Shown here: piece by piece, positions 51,254-59,977 of the stretch
Layout of the letters: the number at the start of each line of letters is the position of its first letter
How positions within the stretch are numbered: position 1 is the stretch's first letter
DNA from: Streptomyces panaciradicis
GTDB lineage: Bacteria > Actinomycetota > Actinomycetes > Streptomycetales > Streptomycetaceae
NCBI RefSeq assembly: GCF_023516615.1
Contig: NZ_JAMGBF010000027.1
Span: 1-64,000 of the forward strand
DNA length: 64,000 bases
Direction: 5' to 3'
Position numbers and translations under genes: made by a program
The notes under the pieces: generated by a model
What the model was told of the DNA's origin: nothing
The model's input: only the letters and a program-made list of their open reading frames with translations
The model's database searches: none

Positions 51254-52429
51254 ATGCCCCTCCGCCTCACCGACCGTTCCCGTCTGCTGATCGCCGGCTG
51301 CCTCGCGCTCTGCGTCACGGCCCTCGGCCCCGCCGCGACCGGCACCGCCGCGACCCCAGCCCCGCACCAGGACGACCTGTGGCGCCAGGCCGAGCAGCTC
51401 ACACACGAGCCCGGCGGGCCGCCCGCCGTCATCGCCGTGCTGCGCCGGGACCGGGACACCCGGGTGATCCGGGCGGGCGTCGCCGACCTCGCCACCGGCC
51501 GCCGCCCGAGTCCCGGAGACCACATGCGGATCGCCAGCACGGCGAAGGCCTTCAGCGGCGCCGTCGCGCTGACCCTGGTCGACCGGCACGTCCTGCGCCT
51601 CGACGACACCATCGGCCGACGCCTGCCCCGACTCCCGCGCGCCTGGGCGGCGGTGACGCTGCGTCAGCTGCTCGCCCACACCAGCGGTCTGCCCGACTAC
51701 ACCGCCTCGCCCGCCTTCCGCAGCATCCTCGCGGCCGACCCGCACCACCAGTTCGACTCCCGGCGGCTGCTCGACTTCGTCGCCGACCGGCCCCTGGAGT
51801 TCCCCCCGGGAAGCCGCTACCACTACTCCAACTCCGACAACATCGCCGTCGCCCTCATGGCCGAGGCCGCCACCGGCACCCCGTACGAACAGCTCCTGCG
51901 CGAGCTCGTCCACCGTCCCCTGCACCTGCGCGACACCAGCCTGCCCCAGGGCTACCGCATCCCCGAGCCCTATCTGCACGGCTACGACGTCACCCCGCCC
52001 GCGCCCCCGCAGGACGTCAGCGAACTCCTCGGCGCCTCCGGCTCCTGGGCGTCCGGAGGGATCATCTCCACCCCCGCCGACCTGACCCGCTTCATCCGCG
52101 GCTACGCGGGCGGACGCCTGTACGGCCCGGACGTCGTACGGCAGCAACGGCACTGGATCGACGGCGCCTCCGAGCCCGCCGGTCCCGGGAGCAACTCCGC
52201 CGGACTCGCCCTGTTCCGCTACAGCACCCGGTGCGGCGTCGTCCTCGGGCACACCGGCAACTTCCCCGGCTACACCCAGCTCATCGCCGCCACCCCGGAC
52301 GGCCGCCGCTCCCTGACCTTCTCGGTCACCACCCAGATCAACGAGGCCCTGAAGCCAGACCTGTTGAAGCGGCTGCGCGCCGTTCAGGAGAACTTCGTCT
52401 GCGCGCTGCTCGGCCGGTCCGGGCACTGA
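51254..52429 (+). CDS. Secreted serine hydrolase (beta-lactamase / DD-peptidase family)
   Basis: This 391-residue protein has a signal peptide (RLLIAGCLALCVTALGPAATGTAA). The class C beta-lactamase-like domain has catalytic SxxK as S95-T-A-K98, YSN at 191-193 and HTG (LGHTGNFPG) near the end. Such enzymes are D-alanyl-D-alanine carboxypeptidases or esterases acting outside the cell. ATG 51254 has GGAG 5 nt upstream. It follows the kinase gene by 109 bp; a link to cell-wall regulation is possible but is inference. Confidence 0.88.
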   Translation: MPLRLTDRSRLLIAGCLALCVTALGPAATGTAATPAPHQDDLWRQAEQLTHEPGGPPAVIAVLRRDRDTRVIRAGVADLATGRRPSPGDHMRIASTAKAFSGAVALTLVDRHVLRLDDTIGRRLPRLPRAWAAVTLRQLLAHTSGLPDYTASPAFRSILAADPHHQFDSRRLLDFVADRPLEFPPGSRYHYSNSDNIAVALMAEAATGTPYEQLLRELVHRPLHLRDTSLPQGYRIPEPYLHGYDVTPPAPPQDVSELLGASGSWASGGIISTPADLTRFIRGYAGGRLYGPDVVRQQRHWIDGASEPAGPGSNSAGLALFRYSTRCGVVLGHTGNFPGYTQLIAATPDGRRSLTFSVTTQINEALKPDLLKRLRAVQENFVCALLGRSGH

Positions 52430-52510
52430 CCCGCTCTCGCTGCGTGCCGCCCCGGCGAGGGAAGATGGGGCGGCAAGCAGTTTGGACAACCGATGTGGAG
52501 GAGCGGGCAC

Positions 52511-54151
52511 ATGCAGCACGAGCGAGCGGGCCGCCCGGCCGGCCCCGAGGACCTCGTCGACGTCGCCCGGCTGGTCACCGCGTACTACGCGCTGCACCCG
52601 GACCCGGCCGACCCGGGGCAACGGGTCGCGTTCGGCACGTCAGGGCACCGCGGATCGTCCCTGACGACCGCGTTCAACGAGGACCACATCGCCGCCACCA
52701 GCCAGGCGATCTGCGAGTACCGCGCCGGGCAGGGCACCGACGGGCCGCTCTTCCTCGGCGCCGACACCCACGCCCTGTCCGAGCCGGCCCGGGTCACCGC
52801 CCTGGAGGTGTTCGCGGCCAACGGCGTCACCGTGCTCATCGACAGCGCCGACGGCTACACGCCCACCCCCGCCGTCTCGCACGCCATCCTCACCCACAAC
52901 CGCGGCCGTACCTCCGGCCTCGCCGACGGCGTGGTGGTCACCCCCTCGCACAACCCGCCCGCCGACGGCGGCTTCAAGTACAACCCGCCCAGCGGCGGAC
53001 CGGCCGGCTCGGACGCCACGTCCTGGATCCAGGACCGCGCCAACGAGATCATCGCCGGCGGTCTGAAGGACGTGAACCGCATCCCGTACACCCGGGCGCT
53101 GGCGGCCGAGACCACCCGCCGCCACGACTACCTCGGCGCCTACGTCGCCGACCTGCCGAACGTCCTCGACCTGGACGCCGTCCGCTCCGCCGGCATCCGC
53201 ATCGGCGCCGACCCGCTCGGCGGGGCGTCCGTCGCCTACTGGGGCCGCATCGCCGAGCAGCACCGCCTCGACCTGACCGTGGTCAACCCGCTCGCCGACC
53301 CCACCTGGCGGTTCATGACCCTGGACTGGGACGGCAAGATCCGCATGGACTGCTCCTCGCCCTACGCGATGGCCTCGCTCATCGAGCAGCGCGACCGCTT
53401 CCAGATCGCGACCGGCAACGACGCCGACGCCGACCGGCACGGCATCGTCACTCCCGACGCCGGGCTGATGAACCCCAACCACTACCTCGCCGTCGCGATC
53501 TCCTATCTCTACAGCCACCGGGAGCAGTGGCCCGCGCAGGCGGGGATCGGCAAGACCCTGGTGTCGTCGGGCATGATCGACCGGGTCGCCGCCGACCTGG
53601 GGCGACGGCTGGTCGAGGTGCCCGTCGGGTTCAAGTGGTTCGTGGACGGGCTGGTCGACGGCTCCATCGGCTTCGGCGGGGAGGAGTCGGCGGGCGCGTC
53701 CTTCCTGCGCCGGGACGGCTCGGTGTGGACCACCGACAAGGACGGCATCATCCTGGCGCTGCTCGCCTCCGAGATCACCGCGGTCACCGGGAAGACGCCT
53801 TCGCAGCACTACGCCGCCATGACGGACCGCTTCGGCGAACCCGCCTACGCGCGCATCGACGCCCCGGCGACACGGGAGGAGAAGGCGCTGCTGGGCAAGC
53901 TCTCCCCGGCGCAGGTCACCGCCGACACCCTCGCCGGGGAGGCGGTCACCGGGGTGCTCACCGAGGCGCCCGGCAACGGCGCGTCCATCGGCGGCATCAA
54001 GGTGACCACCGAGAACGCGTGGTTCGCGGCCCGGCCCTCCGGCACGGAGGACGTCTACAAGATCTACGCCGAGTCCTTCCGCGGTCCAGAGCACCTCGCA
54101 CAGGTGCAGGACGAGGCGAAGGACGTGGTCATGGCGGCCCTGGGCGGCTGA
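52511..54151 (+). CDS. pgm: Phosphoglucomutase, alpha-D-glucose phosphate-specific
   Basis: This 546-residue cytoplasmic enzyme interconverts glucose 1-phosphate and glucose 6-phosphate. Its four family loops are visible: active serine in [13 protein letters not shown] (Ser146), Mg2+ loop [10 protein letters not shown], sugar-binding [10 protein letters not shown] and phosphate-binding [26 protein letters not shown] is at the N-terminus. ATG 52511 has GGAGGAG about 8 nt upstream; the earlier ATG 52493 overlaps that site and is rejected. A strong terminator follows at 54171-54202. Confidence 0.94.
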   Translation: MQHERAGRPAGPEDLVDVARLVTAYYALHPDPADPGQRVAFGTSGHRGSSLTTAFNEDHIAATSQAICEYRAGQGTDGPLFLGADTHALSEPARVTALEVFAANGVTVLIDSADGYTPTPAVSHAILTHNRGRTSGLADGVVVTPSHNPPADGGFKYNPPSGGPAGSDATSWIQDRANEIIAGGLKDVNRIPYTRALAAETTRRHDYLGAYVADLPNVLDLDAVRSAGIRIGADPLGGASVAYWGRIAEQHRLDLTVVNPLADPTWRFMTLDWDGKIRMDCSSPYAMASLIEQRDRFQIATGNDADADRHGIVTPDAGLMNPNHYLAVAISYLYSHREQWPAQAGIGKTLVSSGMIDRVAADLGRRLVEVPVGFKWFVDGLVDGSIGFGGEESAGASFLRRDGSVWTTDKDGIILALLASEITAVTGKTPSQHYAAMTDRFGEPAYARIDAPATREEKALLGKLSPAQVTADTLAGEAVTGVLTEAPGNGASIGGIKVTTENAWFAARPSGTEDVYKIYAESFRGPEHLAQVQDEAKDVVMAALGG

Positions 54152-54170
54152 CGCGACGGGTGTGCACCGG

Positions 54171-54202
54171 GGGTGGACCGACGGAAGGCCGTCGGTCCGC
54201 CC
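54171..54202 (+). terminator. Terminator after pgm
   Basis: GGACCGACGG (54175-54184) and CCGTCGGTCC (54189-54198) form a perfect 10-bp stem with loop AAGG. It extends by GGG/CCC pairs with one wobble, 20 bp after the pgm stop. Confidence 0.65.
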
Positions 54203-54288
54203 CTTAATGTCGCTATCATCCTCTTAGATGTGAATTCGGGGGTTTCGCCCTGAAGGGGCCACGGCCCACGGCCCCGCCGGAGTGATCG

Positions 54289-55119
54289 ATGCCCACCACG
54301 CGCGACACGGAGGACGGCGACGAGCTGCTCGCCCGACTCGGTTCGCTCACCGCCCAGGCGCGCGAGCTCGCCGAGGTCCAGCGTTCCCGCGTCGAGCTGG
54401 CCATCGCCCTCCAGCGCGGGATGCTGCCCCGGGACCTGCCCCTCGCCCGCGGCTTCCACCTGGCCGTCCGCTACGCCCCCGCCTACCACGGGCTCAACGT
54501 GGGCGGCGACTGGTACGACGTCTTCACCCTGCCCGACGGGCAGATCGGCCTGTCCATCGGTGACGTCCAGGGCCACAACATCGAGGCCGCCGCCTTCATG
54601 GGCCAGGTCCGGGTCGGGCTGCGCGCGCTGGCCTCCGTGACCAGCGAGCCCGGAGAACTGCTGTCCCGGACCAACGACCTGCTGCTGTCCCTCGGCACCG
54701 ACCTCTTCGCCACCTGCACCTTCATGCGGCTCGACCCGTCCACCGGCGTCCTGGAGAGCGCGCGGGCCGGGCACATCCCGCACATCTGGGCCACCGCGGA
54801 CGGCCGCTCCGGCGTCGCCGACGACGAGGGCGGCCCGCCGCTGGGCGTCGTGGCGGGCGTCGACTTCCCGGTCACCCTCTCGCGCCTGACCACCGGCGGT
54901 GTGTTCGTCCTGCTCACCGACGGCGTGGTCGAAGGGCCCTCGCTGAGCGTCGACGAGGGCCTCGACCAGGTGGTCCGCCTCGCCGGCCTCGCCGCGGTCG
55001 CCGGCATGGAGGCGGGCGCACTCGCCGCCGCGGTGATGAAGGTCGCCGAGCGGGTGGGCCACGAGGACGACGCGGCGGTCCTCGTGGTGGGCCACGACGG
55101 GGTCGCGACGCGGCCGTAG
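54289..55119 (+). CDS. SpoIIE-family PP2C phosphatase, short form
   Basis: This 276-residue soluble protein has a short N-terminal helix (LGSLTAQARELAEVQRSRVELA) and a SpoIIE/RsbU phosphatase domain (~45-270). Motifs are VGGDWYDVFTLPDG, IGDVQGHNIEAAAFMGQ and the C-terminal EDDAAVLVV. Like other members it would dephosphorylate an anti-anti-sigma partner. No sensory domain of its own is present; the MASE1 protein encoded next may supply the signal. A short terminator-like hairpin (55121-55136) follows the stop. Confidence 0.87.
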   Translation: MPTTRDTEDGDELLARLGSLTAQARELAEVQRSRVELAIALQRGMLPRDLPLARGFHLAVRYAPAYHGLNVGGDWYDVFTLPDGQIGLSIGDVQGHNIEAAAFMGQVRVGLRALASVTSEPGELLSRTNDLLLSLGTDLFATCTFMRLDPSTGVLESARAGHIPHIWATADGRSGVADDEGGPPLGVVAGVDFPVTLSRLTTGGVFVLLTDGVVEGPSLSVDEGLDQVVRLAGLAAVAGMEAGALAAAVMKVAERVGHEDDAAVLVVGHDGVATRP

Positions 55120-55120
55120 G

Positions 55121-55136
55121 CGCCCGCAAGCGGGCG
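55121..55136 (+). terminator. Short terminator hairpin after the phosphatase
   Basis: CGCCCGC (55121-55127) and GCGGGCG (55130-55136) pair around AA, effectively a 5-bp GC stem with a GCAAGC loop, starting 2 bp after the stop codon. It would limit read-through into the MASE1 gene. Confidence 0.45.
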
Positions 55137-55179
55137 GGAGACGCCGCTCGCCTCGCCAAGACGGCCCGGCCGGTGTGTG

Positions 55180-56208
55180 ATGGCAGATGTGGTGGGTACC
55201 GATGATCTGCGCCGAGGGGGCGGCTACGCCCTCCAGGTGACGGCCGTCGCCGCCTGCTACTTCGCGGCCGGACGGCTGGGGCTGATGCGGCAGCTGGTCG
55301 TGGACGGCGCCGTCGTCACTCCCGTGTGGCCGCCCACCGGCCTCGCGGTGGCCTGCCTGCTGCTGTTCGGGATGCGCTCCTGGCCCGGTATCGCCCTGGG
55401 CGCCCTGCTGGTCGTCATGTCGATCAGCTCGATCCAGCCCGCCGTCATCGGCACCCTGGTGGGCAACACCGCCGCCCCCGTGTGCGCCTACTACCTGCTG
55501 CGCAGGGTCGGCTTCCGCACCGACCTCGCCCGGCTGCGGGACGGCTTCGCCCTGGTGTTCCTCGGGGCGCTGACCGCCATGCTGGTCAGCGCGACGGCCG
55601 GTGCCGGTCTGCTGGTCCTCACCGGCAAGCTCGCCACCGACGGCTTCTGGCTCGTCTGGTCGACCTGGTACGTCGGCGACGCCATGGGCGTCCTGATCGT
55701 CACCCCCGTCCTGCTGGTGCTGTGGCGGGTGCACCGGCTCCCGCGCACACCGCGCTGGAAGGAGGCCGTGGGTCTGGCCCTCGTCGCCGGGTGCGTCATC
55801 CCCTTCGCCACCCGGAGCGACGTCAGTCTGCTGTTCCTCGTCTATCCGCTGGTGATCTGGGCCGCGCTGCGCTTCCAGCTCGCCGGCAGCATGCTGTGCG
55901 CCGCCCTGGCCTCCGTCATGGCCACGGTCGCGGCCACGGACCAGATCGGCCCCTTCGACCGGATGTCCCGCATCGAGGTGATGGTCAAGCTCCAGGCCTT
56001 CAACGGCGCGATGGCCCTGACCGCCCTCCTGCTGTCGGCGGTGATCACCGAACAGCTCCACACCAGGCGCTCGGTGGAACAGGCATGCAGGGAACTGGTC
56101 GAGGTCCTGGAGCACCTCACCGCCGGTGAGTCCGTCCAGGGCCGGTCGCCGCTGGACACCGGCGACCGCGGCTCACGCGGGGAGAGGGATCAGTCCCACA
56201 GCGGATAG
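55180..56208 (+). CDS. MASE1 domain membrane protein
   Basis: This 342-residue protein has about eight to nine TM helices. MASE1 sensory-domain sequence is visible: FAAGRLGLMRQL, VVTPVWPPTGLAVACLLLFG with its conserved WPPTG, and WSTWYVGDAMGVLIVTPVLL with a D-x-x-G-V-L motif. A short cytoplasmic tail (~300-342) has no output domain, so it must act through a partner, plausibly the adjacent SpoIIE phosphatase. ATG 55180 is preferred to the GTG three bases before it; the ribosome binding site is weak. The 3' end overlaps the convergent secreted-protein gene by 19 bp. Confidence 0.85.
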   Translation: MADVVGTDDLRRGGGYALQVTAVAACYFAAGRLGLMRQLVVDGAVVTPVWPPTGLAVACLLLFGMRSWPGIALGALLVVMSISSIQPAVIGTLVGNTAAPVCAYYLLRRVGFRTDLARLRDGFALVFLGALTAMLVSATAGAGLLVLTGKLATDGFWLVWSTWYVGDAMGVLIVTPVLLVLWRVHRLPRTPRWKEAVGLALVAGCVIPFATRSDVSLLFLVYPLVIWAALRFQLAGSMLCAALASVMATVAATDQIGPFDRMSRIEVMVKLQAFNGAMALTALLLSAVITEQLHTRRSVEQACRELVEVLEHLTAGESVQGRSPLDTGDRGSRGERDQSHSG

Positions 56209-56651
56209 ACCACGGTCTGCGGGAAGGAGCGCGGCCGGTCGGCGTTGTACACGAGGGTCATGCGCGTGTAGTGCCGCAGCCGCGGGTGCTTCTTCCAGGG
56301 CCGCGCGTGGTCCAGCCGTACCACCACGGGATAGGCGTGGAACCGGCCGGCCGCGCAGTACGGCTTGCAGTCGTTGACCCAGTTCACGCCCTGCGCCCTC
56401 GCCCCGTCCCGGCCCCATGTCGTCCAATGCAGCGACGCCAGGCGGCTGTTGCCGTCCCCGCAGGCGAGCATGAAGTTCGCCGGGCGGACCCGTGCGTGCC
56501 AGAAGCAGTCGACGAGCACCGGAGCCGGCCGTGCGGCCCGTGTGGCGGGCTCCGACGCGGGCCGTGCCGCGGAGGGAGGTGCCGCTGCCGCCGCCGTGAG
56601 CGACGCGGCGAAAAAGAGTGCGACCGCCGTGCTGATTACCTGTCCGCGCAT
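56190..56651 (-). CDS. Small conserved secreted protein, 153 aa
   Basis: A signal peptide (VISTAVALFFAASLTAAAAA) is followed by a Pro/Ala-rich linker. A conserved mature domain begins LVDCFWHARVRPANFMLACGDGNSRLASLHWTTWG and includes NWVNDCKPYCAAGRFHAYPVVVRLD. Four cysteines suggest two disulfides. Similar domains are common in actinomycetes with no assigned role. It converges with the MASE1 gene. Confidence 0.75.
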   Translation of the reverse strand: MRGQVISTAVALFFAASLTAAAAAPPSAARPASEPATRAARPAPVLVDCFWHARVRPANFMLACGDGNSRLASLHWTTWGRDGARAQGVNWVNDCKPYCAAGRFHAYPVVVRLDHARPWKKHPRLRHYTRMTLVYNADRPRSFPQTVVYPLWD

Positions 56652-56766
56652 GACCGCTCCCGAGCGCGAGCCACCATCGTCCGTCCCGAGTTCGACGCTA
56701 CGGCCGGGCGCGCGGATCCACCACTCGGGCGGCGCAACACGCCGGTCGCGGTTTCTCCGCCCGGCG

Positions 56767-57132
56767 TCACAGGCGGCCGCTCGTGGACACCGGCGGGGGA
56801 GTGGTGTCGGCCTGCCGCAGCTCGGCGAGGAGCTCGTTCTGCCCGGCGAGCAGCTCGGTCAGGATCCGGCGGGCCGCGCGCAGCAGTTCGGCGACGTCAC
56901 CGCCGGCGAGGGCGTAGGTGACGGTGGAGCCCTCCCGGATGGACACCACGATCCCTGAGCGGCGCAGCACGGCCAGCTGCTGCGAGAGGCTGGACGGCTC
57001 GATCTCGATGTCCGCCAGCAGGTCCCGTACCGGGACCGGACCGTGTTGGAGCAGCTCCAGGACCCGGATGCGCACGGGATGCCCGAGCATGCGGAAGAAA
57101 TCCGCCTTGGCCTGGTAGAGGGGGACCTGCAT
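56767..57132 (-). CDS. ArsR-family transcriptional regulator
   Basis: This 121-residue protein has an ArsR/SmtB winged helix-turn-helix: FFRMLGHPVRIRVLELLQHGPVPVRDLLADIEIEPSSLSQQLAVLRRSGIVVSIREGSTVTYAL. No cysteine pair or metal-binding histidine cluster is visible, so it may not sense metals. ATG 57132 has GGAGAGAG 7 nt upstream. The target is not obvious; the genes that usually sit next to such regulators, for example SulP permeases, are not in the window. Confidence 0.85.
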   Translation of the reverse strand: MQVPLYQAKADFFRMLGHPVRIRVLELLQHGPVPVRDLLADIEIEPSSLSQQLAVLRRSGIVVSIREGSTVTYALAGGDVAELLRAARRILTELLAGQNELLAELRQADTTPPPVSTSGRL

Positions 57133-57325
57133 CAGTGCTCTCTCCCTGCCGGGTCGGGTGCGGTTGCCATGGGGCGGCGGCCCCGAGGTCACCGCCGCGG
57201 CTGCCCTTCGGAACCGATCCTGGCCGCCCGGGGCCGTGCGCAGGCACGAATTGGGATCATGCTGATGTGGTGAGTTGAAGAAGTCTTCACATCGTGGGCG
57301 CACGACACCCGGACGGCGGAGGGAT

Positions 57326-57700
57326 CTAGACCTCGAGTTGTTCCTCGACGCGCTTGAGCTGGTGGCGGGCCATCGCCAGGTTGGAGCGCTCCTTGTCGAG
57401 TACGAGGTACAGGAACAGGCCGTTGCCGTTGCGGCCCGCGACCAGACGGATCAGGTGGTACTGCCGGTCGAGCGTGATCAGGATGTCCTCGATCCCGCTC
57501 TTGAGCCCCAGCTGCTCCATCGTGCGCACCTTGGCCCGGATCACATCCGTGTTGCCGGCCGCCGCGACCGTCAGGTCGAGGTCCTTGCTGCCTCCCAGTG
57601 TGCCCAGGGCCATTCCGCTGGTGTAGTCGACGACCGCGGCCCCCACCGATCCCTCGACACCGGCCATCATTTCCTTCAGTGACACTTCCACGCCCGCCAT
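57326..57700 (-). CDS. Roadblock/LC7-like protein
   Basis: This 124-residue protein begins [37 protein letters not shown], the profile of bacterial roadblock-like proteins (GAxxVDYxSGMxLG). Its C-terminal helix is [21 protein letters not shown]. Such proteins in Streptomyces can act as GTPase regulators or sensor adaptors. It is soluble and acidic. ATG 57700 has AAGGGG 8 nt upstream. It stands alone and diverges from the SRPBCC gene. Confidence 0.75.
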   Translation of the reverse strand: MAGVEVSLKEMMAGVEGSVGAAVVDYTSGMALGTLGGSKDLDLTVAAAGNTDVIRAKVRTMEQLGLKSGIEDILITLDRQYHLIRLVAGRNGNGLFLYLVLDKERSNLAMARHQLKRVEEQLEV

Positions 57701-58007
57701 GGCGCCCACCCCTTCGAATGTGTTGTCGGCTGCGACGGACCGACGGCCCGCCCGGTCCTCGGAAGGTAGGCGCGGAGCCGGGGCGCGGGACGCGAGTCTC
57801 CGGGACTGACGGATGATGGACGGGAATCGACGTCGTAAGACCGTTCGGACAGCGGTAACTGGCGTACGAGAGAGACAACTTGTCGTCCGGCGCCCGGCCC
57901 GGAGCTTTTCGGCCGCCCTGGCCGGCCGATGCCGAGACCGTGGGTTCAATCACCTCAAAAAGGGCACGCGTCGTGATGCTGTGCCACAACCGCGGAGGTG
58001 ACGCTTG
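57701..58007. other. Divergent region, roadblock-like / SRPBCC genes
   Basis: This 307-bp gene-free stretch presumably holds two divergent promoters. No perfect hairpin or known operator was noticed. The only clear signal is GGAGG at 57994-57998 for the plus-strand gene. Confidence 0.4.
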
Positions 58008-58421
58008 ATGACCGAGTACGAACGCTCCCGCACGATGCCCGCCCTGCCGGAGCACGTCTTCGACCAGGCGGCCAACGTCGGCCGGCTGGACGGCTGGCTG
58101 CCGGCCGCGCTGCACGTCCGCCCCGACGACCCGCCGGCGGTCACCGTCCACGAGGACGGCAGCGACCACGACACGCCCGCCCTCCTGCGGCCGCGCCCCG
58201 ACCAGATGCGCCTGGAGTGGGGCACCCGGGAGGACGGCGGCTACGCCGGCTGGCTCCAGGTCGCCGGCATGGACACCGGCACCAGCGAGGTGACCGTGCA
58301 CCTGTCCTTCTTCGAGGACGCCCACGATCCGGGTGAGGCGGCCGCCTGCGAGGCTCTCGACCACAGTCTGGAGCGGCTGGAGGAGCAGGTGCGGATGCGG
58401 GTCGACAACGCCGCCGGGTGA
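58008..58421 (+). CDS. SRPBCC-like (START/polyketide cyclase fold) protein
   Basis: This 137-residue protein begins MTEYERSRTMPALPEHVFDQAANVGRLDGWLPAALHV and later shows WGTREDGGYAGWLQVAGM and TVHLSFFEDAHDPGEAAACEALDHSLERLEEQVR. The pattern is an SRPBCC ligand-binding fold with a long C-terminal helix. Ligand and function are unknown. ATG 58008 has GGAGG 9 nt upstream; the frame's TTG at 58005 is not needed. Confidence 0.7.
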   Translation: MTEYERSRTMPALPEHVFDQAANVGRLDGWLPAALHVRPDDPPAVTVHEDGSDHDTPALLRPRPDQMRLEWGTREDGGYAGWLQVAGMDTGTSEVTVHLSFFEDAHDPGEAAACEALDHSLERLEEQVRMRVDNAAG

Positions 58422-58457
58422 CGGCGGCCGGGCGGCCGGCCCCGGTCAGTCCGGCGT

Positions 58458-59924
58458 TCAGTCCGGCGGGTTCAGCTCGAACGTCGTGAGCACCGCCGCG
58501 TGGTCGGAGGGCCAGTCGTTGCCGGCGACGTCGGGCCAGGCGCGCGGGACGCCGGTGACGACCGTGCGCGCGTCGAGGACGCTGAGGCCGCGCCCGTTGT
58601 GCAGCACGTAGTCGATCCGGTCCTGCGGCTCCGGGAGCGCGGGGTCGTCCTCGTGCCGCGGGTGGACCGGCGACCAGGTGCGGCCGGGGTCGCGCACCGG
58701 GTCCGGACGGGCCTCCCGGTAGGAGTCGCGCAGCCCGGCCTCCTCGGCCGCCCGGGTCACCGGCCAGGCGACGTCCGTCCGGTCCAGGTGGGAAGGGCAG
58801 TTGAAGTCGCCGGTGAGGACGACGGGTGTCGTCGGGCCGGCCGCCTCGGCGATCTGCCGCAGGGCCTGCCGCATCTGGGCGAGCCGCACGTCCTCGTGGG
58901 CGATCAGCTCGGCCGGCGAGAGCCCGTCGAAGGCGGCCTCGTAGGGCCCGTACGGCGTGTAGTGCAGGTGGGCCGTCCACACGTCCAGCTCGCGCGTGCC
59001 GTCGAGGCGGATGCGGGCTCCGGCCGCGCCGTAGAAGCCGACGGCCGGGTCGCCGAGGCGGGCCGTGATGGGGTGGCGGCTGATGATGCCGAGGTTCTCG
59101 CCGGCCTGGTGGTGGTGCCAGCCCAGCGCCTCGGCGAGTTCCCGGGCCGCCGTGCCGGCCGTCTCCTGCAGGCCCACCACGTCGGCCTCGGTGTCGAGGA
59201 TGACCTTGAGCTGCTTGGCACGGTGGTCGTCGACCTTCGCGCCGCCGTGCCAGAGGTTCCAGCTGAGCACGCGCAGCCGCGGCCGGACCAGGCTGCGCAG
59301 CCGCTGCGCGGTCACCTCCTCCAGGCTGGCCACGACGGTCCGCCCGGGCGCGGCCTCGATGGGGGCGAGCGAGGGCACGGCGAGGACGGCGCAGCCCGCC
59401 GCCTCGGCGGAGCTGACGCCGGTGGGGGTGTCCTCGACGGCCACGCAGCGGGCCGGTTCGACGCCGAGGGCGCGGCAGGCGGCGAGGTAGGGGTCGGGGG
59501 CGGGCTTGGTGCTGGCGGTGTCGTCGGCGGTGACCGACACCCGGAACCGGTCGGCGCCCAGCACGGCCAGCACGCTGTCGGCGACCGACCGCGGTGAGGC
59601 GGTGACCAGGGCGGTGGGGACGCCGTCGCGGGCGAGGGCGTCCAGCAGGGCGAGCGCGCCCGGGCGGGGCACGATGCCGGTGCGGACGCGGTCGGAGAAC
59701 TCGCGGTGCAGCGGGCCGGCGAGCCCCGGCGTGCCGGTGATCCGGCCCAGCCAGTCGGCGGTGTGCTCGACGGGCCGGCCGAGCACCTCCGGCTGGTCGG
59801 CCTCGGTCAACGGCCGGCCGAGGCCCGTGGCGACCTCCTGCACCGCCTCCCACCACAGCCGCTCGGTGTCGACGAGCGTGCCGTCCATGTCGAACAGGAC
59901 GGCCTGGAGCGGGGGTCGGGTCAC
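58458..59924 (-). CDS. HAD-family hydrolase fused to endonuclease/exonuclease/phosphatase domain
   Basis: This 488-residue fusion has an N-terminal HAD-IA phosphatase (residues 1-~205). Its nucleophile Asp12 is in DMDGTLVDTE; TASPRS and KPAPDPYLAACRALG are the other motifs, with EDTPTG binding Mg2+. The C-terminal EEP domain (~217-486) has LSWNLWHGG, VGLQETAG, LTGDFNCPS and SDHAAVL. The two catalytic sets are complete, so both may be active. One could open a phosphodiester and the other remove the phosphate, which is inference. GTG 59924 is preceded by AAGAGA. It lies 53 bp after the ABC ATPase gene and is probably in the same operon. Confidence 0.85.
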   Translation of the reverse strand: MTRPPLQAVLFDMDGTLVDTERLWWEAVQEVATGLGRPLTEADQPEVLGRPVEHTADWLGRITGTPGLAGPLHREFSDRVRTGIVPRPGALALLDALARDGVPTALVTASPRSVADSVLAVLGADRFRVSVTADDTASTKPAPDPYLAACRALGVEPARCVAVEDTPTGVSSAEAAGCAVLAVPSLAPIEAAPGRTVVASLEEVTAQRLRSLVRPRLRVLSWNLWHGGAKVDDHRAKQLKVILDTEADVVGLQETAGTAARELAEALGWHHHQAGENLGIISRHPITARLGDPAVGFYGAAGARIRLDGTRELDVWTAHLHYTPYGPYEAAFDGLSPAELIAHEDVRLAQMRQALRQIAEAAGPTTPVVLTGDFNCPSHLDRTDVAWPVTRAAEEAGLRDSYREARPDPVRDPGRTWSPVHPRHEDDPALPEPQDRIDYVLHNGRGLSVLDARTVVTGVPRAWPDVAGNDWPSDHAAVLTTFELNPPD

Positions 59925-59977
59925 GGTCTCTTCTTTCGTGCGTGGGGGGATGGGCCGGGAGCCGGGCTCGGGTGTGC

